Assembly (NCBI GenBank): GCA_938006335.1
Contig: CALLMF010000005.1
Location: forward strand, 62,001 to 126,000
DNA from: an uncultured Granulosicoccaceae bacterium
Lineage (GTDB): Bacteria > Pseudomonadota > Gammaproteobacteria > Granulosicoccales > Granulosicoccaceae
Reading direction: 5' to 3'
DNA length: 64,000 nt
Below are positions 58,625 to 64,000 of the stretch, in pieces; the stretch's first letter is position 1, and each line of letters starts with the position of its first letter. The notes under the pieces were generated by a model. The model did not search any database. It was given only the letters and a program-made list of their open reading frames with translations, and was not told the origin of the DNA. The position numbers and the translations under genes were made by a program.

Positions 58625-59563
58625 CTAGCCGAGCATCCCTTGATACCAGCGTGTCAGCTCCTCTCCCCACAACATGGCGATAAAGCCAGCGGTAGCGAGG
58701 TATGGCCCGAAGGGGATCGGCACGCTCTTGTCGCGGCGCGTGACGGCAATCAGGGTGATGCCGACGACCGCACCCACAACCGATGACAACAGGATGACCA
58801 TCGGAAGCACCTGCCATCCAAGCAGCGCACCAATGGCCGCGAGCAGCTTGAAGTCCCCATAGCCCATGCCTTCCTTGCCGGTCACCAGCTTGAACACCCA
58901 GTACACCGACCAGAGGATGCCGTAGCCAAGCGCCGCACCGATGACCGCCGACTCGAGGTCGGCAAAGACGGGCACCAGCGCTGCCACCAGACCCATCCAC
59001 ATCAATGGAAGGGTCAGGTTGTCCGGCAACAGCTGCGTGTCGTAGTCGATCAGGGTCATCGCAATCAGATACCAGGTGGCAACGATGCCGAGGAGTGCTT
59101 GTGGCGTCGGGCCAAAGTGCCAGGCCACCAGCAGCGTCAACAGCATGGTGACAAACTCCACGCCCGGATAACGCGCCGAGATGGGAGCGGAGCAGCCGGA
59201 GCACTTGCCGCGCAGCATCAGCCAGCTGATCACCGGGATGTTCTCCATCGCAGTAATGCCGTGCCCACAATGCGGGCAACGCGAGCGTGGGACCGCCAGA
59301 TTGAAGGTGTCAGGCTCAGTCGTCTCACCCTGAGGACCGGTGCCCACCGATGCGGTGCCGTCGCCATTGATGTTCAAGGCGTCAGCATTGCCCGCAGCCT
59401 CGGCATCCAGTTCCTCGATACCTTCTCTCCACGCCCGCTCCATCATGATCGGCAGTCGGTGGATGACCACATTCAGAAAGCTACCCACGATGAGACCGAG
59501 AAACGCGATCACGCCAAACCAGAGTACCGGGCTTGACTGAAACAGCTGAAGTATTGAGTTCAT
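58625..59563 (-). CDS. pilD: Prepilin peptidase/N-methyltransferase PilD
   Basis: A 312-residue membrane aspartyl protease that cleaves and methylates type IV prepilins and, usually, type II pseudopilins. N-terminal helix and VGSFLNVVIHRLP; Zn tetracysteine CPHCG and CSGCS flanking the methyltransferase region; catalytic aspartates in LIDYDTQLLPD and GYGDFKLLA. The cytoplasmic loop between VIHRLPIMM and the first CxxC is about 30 residues longer than in the Pseudomonas protein and acidic, with Asp/Glu/Gly/Thr. Confidence 0.95.
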   Translation of the reverse strand: MNSILQLFQSSPVLWFGVIAFLGLIVGSFLNVVIHRLPIMMERAWREGIEELDAEAAGNADALNINGDGTASVGTGPQGETTEPDTFNLAVPRSRCPHCGHGITAMENIPVISWLMLRGKCSGCSAPISARYPGVEFVTMLLTLLVAWHFGPTPQALLGIVATWYLIAMTLIDYDTQLLPDNLTLPLMWMGLVAALVPVFADLESAVIGAALGYGILWSVYWVFKLVTGKEGMGYGDFKLLAAIGALLGWQVLPMVILLSSVVGAVVGITLIAVTRRDKSVPIPFGPYLATAGFIAMLWGEELTRWYQGMLG

Positions 59564-59588
59564 GAGATTTGTCAGATCTTGAAATACG

Positions 59589-59621
59589 AACGGGAACAGC
59601 GCTCAGCACACTGTTCCCGTT
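59589..59621 (-). other. hairpin between pilC and pilD
   Basis: Perfect 11-bp arms (59589-59599 and 59611-59621) with an 11-base loop. On the minus strand it precedes CGTATTTC, only weakly T-rich, so it may reduce rather than stop transcription from pilC into pilD, or stabilise the pilBC mRNA end. Confidence 0.5.
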
Positions 59622-59653
59622 ACAAGCATAGTCTTTCCAGACGTCGGGTCGCG

Positions 59654-60868
59654 TCAGAACGCGTCGCCCATCTTGAAGATCGGCAGGTACATGCCAATGA
59701 CGAGACCACCGATGACGACACCGAGGAAGGCCATGATCATCGGCTCCATCAGGGAGGTCATCGCGTCCACCGCGTTGTCGACCTCTTCTTCATAATAGTC
59801 GGCGACCTTGGAGAGCATGTCGTCGATGGAACCGGCTTCCTCACCGATCGCGACCATCTGCACGACCATGTTGGAAAAGAGACCGGAGGAGGCGATGGAT
59901 ACCTGAAGCTGCTGGCCGGTAGCCGCCTCTTCCTTCATCTTGAGAATGGCTTGCTCGAAGACGTAGTTGCCTGCGGTGCCCGCCACCGAGTCCATGGCTT
60001 CCACTAGCGGCACACCCGCTTTGGACATCGTGGCAAGTGTGCGTGCAAAGCGTGCCGTGGACGCCTTGACGATGATGTCGCCGAATATCGGCGCCTTGAG
60101 AATGATGCGATCAAGAAAACGCGAGAACTTGACCGAGCGTTTTTTTGCCTGAATGAACACCCACACGGATACGCCCGCGCCGGCAAACATCGCAAACCAC
60201 CATTTCTTCATGAATTCGGAGGCGTTGACGATCATCTGCGTGAATGCAGGAAGATCACCACCCATGCCCTTGAACAGGGTCTCGAACTGCGGCACAACCT
60301 TGAGCAGAAGAATAGAGGTAACGATCGCCGCGACAATCAGTACGGCGATCGGATAGGCCATGGCCTTCTTGATCTTCTTCTTCAGAGATTCCGACTTTTC
60401 CTTGTACTCGGCGATCTCGTTGAGGAGTGTTTCCAGCGTACCGGACTGCTCCCCAGCCTCGGTAAGGCTGCAGAACAGATCATCAAAGTGTTGCGGATGC
60501 TTGCGCAAGGCTGCGGTCAGATTACTGCCACCTTCAACTTCCGCCTTGACGTCGGTGACCATCTCGCGCATGGCCTTGTTGTCCATGCCGTTGGCCACAA
60601 TCTCGAACGACTGCACCATCGGCACACCGGCGCCCATCATCGTTGTCAGCTGGCGCGCAAAGATCGCGATATCCCCAGGGGTGATCTTGCCGCCGCCCTT
60701 TGACGTTCGCTTCTTCTTGACCTTGGGCGAGATGATGCCCTGGCGTCGAAGTTTCGCCTTGACCATGTCCATGCTGGGCGCAGACACAAGCCCTTTCTGC
60801 TTGTTGCCCTTGGCATCCTTACCTTCCCATTCGAACAGGGAGGTCTTCTTTTGTGCTGCTGCGGCCAT
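59654..60868 (-). CDS. pilC: Type IV pilus inner-membrane platform protein PilC
   Basis: A 404-residue GspF/PilC protein with two homologous cytoplasmic domains separated by membrane helices. FARQLTTMMGAGVPMVQSFEIV and SLTEAGEQSGTLETLLNEIAEY in domain 1 are repeated as FARTLATMSKAGVPLVEAMDSVA and VAIGEEAGSIDDMLSKVADYYEEEVD in domain 2. The C-terminal helix is MEPMIMAFLGVVIGGLVIGMYLPIF (in parts). It couples the PilB motor to pilin assembly. It lies 2 bp after pilB. Confidence 0.96.
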   Translation of the reverse strand: MAAAAQKKTSLFEWEGKDAKGNKQKGLVSAPSMDMVKAKLRRQGIISPKVKKKRTSKGGGKITPGDIAIFARQLTTMMGAGVPMVQSFEIVANGMDNKAMREMVTDVKAEVEGGSNLTAALRKHPQHFDDLFCSLTEAGEQSGTLETLLNEIAEYKEKSESLKKKIKKAMAYPIAVLIVAAIVTSILLLKVVPQFETLFKGMGGDLPAFTQMIVNASEFMKKWWFAMFAGAGVSVWVFIQAKKRSVKFSRFLDRIILKAPIFGDIIVKASTARFARTLATMSKAGVPLVEAMDSVAGTAGNYVFEQAILKMKEEAATGQQLQVSIASSGLFSNMVVQMVAIGEEAGSIDDMLSKVADYYEEEVDNAVDAMTSLMEPMIMAFLGVVIGGLVIGMYLPIFKMGDAF

Positions 60869-60870
60869 GG

Positions 60871-62559
60871 TTAGTCCTTCGTCACTCGGTTGGCCTCTTC
60901 AAGGCTCATGATTCCTTGGGACACCTTGATCAGCGCTGATTCACGCAAGTCAGGAATGTTTTCTTTCTTGGCCTGGTCCGCGATGTCGATGGCGTTGCCA
61001 CCTTCCATGATGATGCGTCCCATCTCCTCGCTGATCTTCATGACCTGGTAGATGCCTACCCGGCCCTTGTAGCCGTGGTTGCACTTCGGACATCCGTTGG
61101 CCTTGAATATGTTCAGATCCTCGATCTGCTCGTCTGTAAATCCTTCCTCGACCAGTACATCGCGAGGCAGCTCATCCGGTTGCTTGCACGACTCACACAG
61201 TCGACGACCCAGTCGCTGCGCGATAACCAGAGATACCGCCGTCGCGATATTGAACGCAGGTACGCCCATGTTGACAAGGCGCGAGAGCGTTTGCGGTGCA
61301 TCGTTGGTGTGCAGGGTGGACATGACCATATGGCCCGTCTGAGCAGCCTTGATCGCGATACTCGCGGTCTCAAGATCTCGAATCTCACCTACCATGATGA
61401 TGTCCGGATCCTGTCGCAGGAAGGACTTCAGTGCCTCGGCGAAGGTCAGGCCAGCCTTTGGATTTACATTGACCTGGTTGATACCTTCCAGGTTGATTTC
61501 CGCCGGATCTTCCGCCGTTGAGATATTGGTTCCGGGCTCGTTCAGAATGTTGAGACCGGTGTACAGCGATACGGTCTTACCCGAACCGGTTGGGCCGGTG
61601 ACCAGAATCATGCCGTATGGGTTGGCGAGCGCCTCCATGTAGATCCGCTTCTGATCGGGCTCGTACCCTAGCGCGTCGATACCGAGTGACGCGCTGGACG
61701 GATCAAGAATACGCAGTACCGTCTTCTCGCCGAACAGGGTGGGGCAGGTGTTGACTCGAAAGTCGATCGCCTTCGTCTTCGAGATCTTCAGCTTGATTCG
61801 GCCATCCTGCGGAACGCGGCGTTCCGAGATGTCCATGCGTGACATGACCTTCAGGCGAGCGGTCAAGCGGCCGGCCATTGAAAGCGGCGGATCGACAACT
61901 TCTTCGAGAACACCATCTACACGAAAGCGAACGCGAAAACGTTTTTCGTAGGGTTCAACATGGATATCCGATGCGCCGCGCTTGATCGCATCAAGCAGCA
62001 GCTTGTTGACAAAGCGCACGACGGGTGTCTCGTTGACACCGTCAGCACCATCATCATCGTCTGGCAGTTCTCCACTATCGACCTCAAGATCGAAGCTATC
62101 GTCGAGTCCCTCGGACAGGTTGGCGCTGCTGTCTTGTATGGACTTCTTGAAGTCCGCAAGGGAGGCCGGATCAACGATGACCGCTTCAACAGAGAGGCCA
62201 GAGGTAAATTTGTACTTGTCCAGTGCTTCGCTGTCTGCGGGGTCGGTAATCGCGACGAATAGCTTTCCACCGCGCCTTGCAACAGGAACGGCGTCGTACT
62301 GCTCGAGAAGATCTTCCTTGATGAACTCCGTGGGAACACTCTCTACCGAGAGGCTACTCAGATCAAACAGCGGTAATCCGAAGTCTGCGGCGACAAACTG
62401 GGAGACAGTGGAGGCCGTGACGCCGTCCAACTCCACAAGCTCTGCAAGAAAGCTACGCTTGCTCTCTTCCGCATTGTCGGTAGCCTGCTGAGCTACGTCC
62501 TCGGTGACAATTCCGTTTGAGATCAGTTTTCTGCCGAGCCCACTCAGGGTGTTGCTCAT
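60871..62559 (-). CDS. pilB: Type IV pilus extension ATPase PilB
   Basis: A 562-residue hexameric ATPase. N-terminal GspE-N domain (about 1-150), then Walker A GPTGSGKTVSLYTGL, Asp box AEDPAEINLEGINQV, Walker B DPDIIMVGEIRDLETA, His box HMVMSTLHTNDAP and the Zn tetracysteine CESC plus CPKC. It powers pilus extension through PilC. Acidic linker LEVDSGELPDDDDGADG between the domains is long. The genes pilB-pilC-pilD follow the pilins in the standard order. Confidence 0.96.
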   Translation of the reverse strand: MSNTLSGLGRKLISNGIVTEDVAQQATDNAEESKRSFLAELVELDGVTASTVSQFVAADFGLPLFDLSSLSVESVPTEFIKEDLLEQYDAVPVARRGGKLFVAITDPADSEALDKYKFTSGLSVEAVIVDPASLADFKKSIQDSSANLSEGLDDSFDLEVDSGELPDDDDGADGVNETPVVRFVNKLLLDAIKRGASDIHVEPYEKRFRVRFRVDGVLEEVVDPPLSMAGRLTARLKVMSRMDISERRVPQDGRIKLKISKTKAIDFRVNTCPTLFGEKTVLRILDPSSASLGIDALGYEPDQKRIYMEALANPYGMILVTGPTGSGKTVSLYTGLNILNEPGTNISTAEDPAEINLEGINQVNVNPKAGLTFAEALKSFLRQDPDIIMVGEIRDLETASIAIKAAQTGHMVMSTLHTNDAPQTLSRLVNMGVPAFNIATAVSLVIAQRLGRRLCESCKQPDELPRDVLVEEGFTDEQIEDLNIFKANGCPKCNHGYKGRVGIYQVMKISEEMGRIIMEGGNAIDIADQAKKENIPDLRESALIKVSQGIMSLEEANRVTKD

Positions 62560-62638
62560 GATTTCGGTACTCCTTGCAGCTGTTTCGCCGGTTCGTTGTC
62601 GAGATAGCGGCAGGATTGTTCAATGCTGGAGGGTCGGT

Positions 62639-63097
62639 CTAGTTGCAGCCGGAGGGTTTGAAAGAGTTCTTGAAGCCGCCGCCTGCGCCGGTGACGGTAC
62701 AGACCCATGCGCCGTTGGCAGGTCGCTGAAGTTCGACCTGTGTCCCCTGGATTCCTCCGCCGGCTGTACCATCCAGAGTCGCGGTTATCGTGCTGGTCGC
62801 GGGTGACGTAAATGCGCCGAATACGGTTGTGGAAAGATCAGAGTCCACGAAAGCAATGATTCCCTCCGGATCGCTTGAAATGCTCGCTGCCAGGTCGTTT
62901 GCCATGGCGTTCTCAACGGCGCGCGCATTCGAGCCAAGCTCTGCATGTACACGTGCGATCTGACTCTCGTACGCATAGTTGGTATATGCGGGAAACGCGA
63001 TCGCTGCGAGAACACCGATGATCGCGATCACGATCATGAGTTCAATCAAGGTGAATCCGTCCGCTTGTCGATGCTGTTTCTCGTTCAGGTACATCAT
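62639..63097 (-). CDS. Second type IV pilin
   Basis: About 152 residues. Leader ending in ADG, cleavage before the methylated Phe of [24 protein letters not shown], with Glu at mature position 5. A variable beta region follows, and two Cys (VCTVTG and PSGC) bound the C-terminal disulfide loop, closely resembling the pilA product next to it. Start: the ATG at 63097 lies six bases after GGGAG; an ATG at 63103 is too close to that site. It lies behind a terminator that follows pilA, so it is probably expressed at a lower level or from its own promoter. It could be an alternative or minor pilin. Confidence 0.9.
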   Translation of the reverse strand: MMYLNEKQHRQADGFTLIELMIVIAIIGVLAAIAFPAYTNYAYESQIARVHAELGSNARAVENAMANDLAASISSDPEGIIAFVDSDLSTTVFGAFTSPATSTITATLDGTAGGGIQGTQVELQRPANGAWVCTVTGAGGGFKNSFKPSGCN

Positions 63098-63115
63098 GGC
63101 CATCTCCCAGAAATG

Positions 63116-63140
63116 AAAAAGGCCCCGCGTGTGCGGGGCC
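63116..63140 (-). terminator. intrinsic terminator after pilA
   Basis: GGCCCCGC (63121-63128) and GCGGGGCC (63133-63140) form a perfect 8-bp GC stem with a 4-base loop; on the minus strand it is followed by TTTTT (63120-63116). It separates pilA from the second pilin gene and explains a separate abundant pilA mRNA. Confidence 0.9.
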
Positions 63141-63208
63141 TCTATTACCGAAATCGAGTCTTCATCAGATCCGGTAGAAACTACTTCATGTAGATACGAA
63201 GCAGTCTA

Positions 63209-63646
63209 TTAGCAACCTGCCGGAACGAAGCTGGGCTTCCAGCCGTCGCCAGCACCAGAACCATCAACATCACAGGTCCAAGCACCAGAAGCTTCACGCT
63301 CCAGTGTGATGGTAGCGTTGGCAACGGACGGGCTGACTGTTCCGTTGAGCGTAGCAGACAAGGTACCCGTGCCTGCAGAAACGACGTTTACAGCTGCGTT
63401 GGTCGTGAGTCCTGAGTTACCCCAACCGAGGGCCGCGAGGTCAGTAGATTCCGTGCCGGTAATCAGGTTGGTCTCCACTGCTGTCTTCATGGAAGCCAGC
63501 TCACCGTACAATCGGTTGACCTGCGTACGAGCGATGTAGTCCTGGTACTGCGGTACCGCGATAGCGGCGAGAATACCGATGATCGCGATTACGATCATCA
63601 GTTCGATGAGGGTAAAACCCTGCTGTGCTTTTTGCTTAACCATCAT
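63209..63646 (-). CDS. pilA: Type IV major pilin PilA
   Basis: A 145-residue pilin with a short leader ([10 protein letters not shown]) and cleavage before [36 protein letters not shown] (in parts); Glu5 is present. The C-terminal disulfide is set by WTCDVDG and PAGC. ATG 63646 has GGAG ten bases upstream. The gene has a sigma-54 promoter and PilR-type sites upstream and a strong terminator downstream, as expected for the abundant major pilin. Confidence 0.95.
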   Translation of the reverse strand: MMVKQKAQQGFTLIELMIVIAIIGILAAIAVPQYQDYIARTQVNRLYGELASMKTAVETNLITGTESTDLAALGWGNSGLTTNAAVNVVSAGTGTLSATLNGTVSPSVANATITLEREASGAWTCDVDGSGAGDGWKPSFVPAGC

Positions 63647-63735
63647 GTGGTCTAATCTCCAGAGAATTAGTGTAGTAAGTCGCTGTCAAGCCGAACCTAC
63701 AAGCGACTTATCGGTCGCAGGCTCTGCCCCATGAG

Positions 63736-63751
63736 TGCATTCGGCGTGCCA
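63736..63751 (-). promoter_or_regulatory. sigma-54 promoter of pilA
   Basis: On the minus strand TGGCACGCCGAATGCA matches TGGCAC-N5-TTGCA with one mismatch; the -24 GG and -12 GC are both present. Transcription would start near 63725, about 80 bases before the pilA ATG. The factor RpoN is encoded in this window. Confidence 0.85.
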
Positions 63752-63849
63752 TCGGCCAATTGCGTGCGCAGCGCTCGAAAATGACTCTGGTATTCGTGAT
63801 CCGGGACACATATCCACGCAAACTGAGTGCTGTTACTCAGGGCAGGGAA

Positions 63850-63908
63850 TGACATTTTTGTCAGTTATCGACAGTCTTTTTGTCAACTGTTGACACTGAA
63901 AGTGACAC
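63850..63908. promoter_or_regulatory. PilR-type upstream activator sites for pilA
   Basis: Six TGTC/GACA elements occur: TGACA 63850, TGTCA 63859, CGACA 63869, TGTCA 63881, TTGACA 63890 and TGACA 63903. The centre is a perfect 15-bp palindrome (63881-63895). In Pseudomonas PilR binds repeated C/G-TGTC elements upstream of pilA; the site here is about 100-160 bp upstream of the sigma-54 promoter. Confidence 0.65.
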
Positions 63909-63927
63909 ACGTGCATTGGCACGCTTT

Positions 63928-64000
63928 TTACGCGGCGCGATCGTTCTGATCGAGGCCGAGTTGCTGGATGCGATAGCGTAGCTGGCGGTAGGTCAGGCCC
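63928..64000 (-). CDS. pilR: PilR-like response regulator, 3' end only
   Basis: Only the last 23 residues are in the window (GLTYRQLRYRIQQLGLDQ, then NDRAA and TAA at 63930-63928). This is the recognition helix of the Fis-type HTH of NtrC-family activators; the wording LTYRQLRYRIQQLGL is PilR-like, and the neighbouring pilA promoter supports it. The rest of the gene is outside. Confidence 0.75.
   Translation of the reverse strand, partial: GLTYRQLRYRIQQLGLDQNDRAA

Noticed and set aside
58620-59279. N-terminal extension of coaE through pilD
   Set aside because: It is pilD in another frame; CoaE starts at 58619 with the P-loop at the usual distance.
63917-63932. Sigma-54-like box on the plus strand (TGGCACGCTTTTTACG)
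   Set aside because: The -12 GC is missing (TTAC) and it would point into the end of pilR on the wrong strand.

Overview
The window looks like a core chromosomal segment of a gammaproteobacterium, high in GC and probably marine or aquatic. The evidence is: the order mlaFEDCB/kdsD-lptCAB-rpoN-hpf-ptsN; a complete dcw cluster from mraZ to ftsZ followed by lpxC, an M23 peptidase gene and secA; petABC-sspAB; pilABCD with coaE; and outer-membrane and LPS genes (MlaA, LptA/C, LpxC, KdsD). HprK with a Ser46-type HPr, MraZ and PVWY in cytochrome b fit lineages such as Chromatiales/Xanthomonadales-like Gammaproteobacteria better than enterics. A GH16 glycanase and a GlyGly-CTERM metalloprotease suggest polymer degradation outside the cell. 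The genus cannot be fixed from the sequence alone.

Layout. 1-0.8 kb: 3' end of a GH16 glycanase and a terminator. 0.8-14.5 kb (minus strand, transcribed right to left): mlaA-kdsD-lptC-lptA-lptB-PLP dehydratase-rpoN-hpf-ptsN-hprK-rapZ-ptsH-ptsI-mgtE, with an intrinsic terminator between hpf and ptsN. 14.7-21 kb (plus): mlaFEDCB, murA, hisG, DAHP synthase. 21.1-24.1 kb: an orphan HAMP membrane protein and a large secreted metalloprotease. 24.2-25.4 kb (minus): DegS-like protease. 25.5-29.3 kb (plus): petABC and sspAB. 29.3-31.7 kb (minus): lpoA and yraN, divergent from rsmI and the RNase P RNA. 33.3-50.8 kb (plus): the dcw cluster mraZ-rsmH-ftsL-ftsI-murE-murF-mraY-murD-ftsW-murG-murC-ddl-ftsQ-ftsA-ftsZ, with a clear promoter and MraZ-box array. 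51.1-58 kb: lpxC, dciA (minus), M23 peptidase, secA, argJ, mutT. 58-64 kb (minus): pilin genes, pilB, pilC, pilD and coaE, with the 3' end of a pilR-like gene at the edge.

How the genes fit together. Most of the window builds and maintains the cell envelope: peptidoglycan precursors and septation (dcw, murA, lpoA, M23), LPS synthesis and export (kdsD, lptABC, lpxC), phospholipid homeostasis (mla), protein export (secA) and envelope quality control (degS). A regulatory PTS (EI, HPr, EIIA-Ntr, HPr kinase) sits next to rpoN. RpoN links to the far end of the window, where pilA has a sigma-54 promoter and PilR-type sites next to a PilR-like gene.

I found no prophage, insertion sequence, CRISPR array, tRNA or defence island. 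The less ordinary items are: a 9-bp tandem repeat giving MlaA a (Asp-Glu-Leu)n tail; the GlyGly-CTERM metalloprotease beside an orphan HAMP protein; two divergent gene pairs whose start codons share a single CATG; a dehydratase gene inside the usual lptB-rpoN junction; and an acidic expansion in RpoN.
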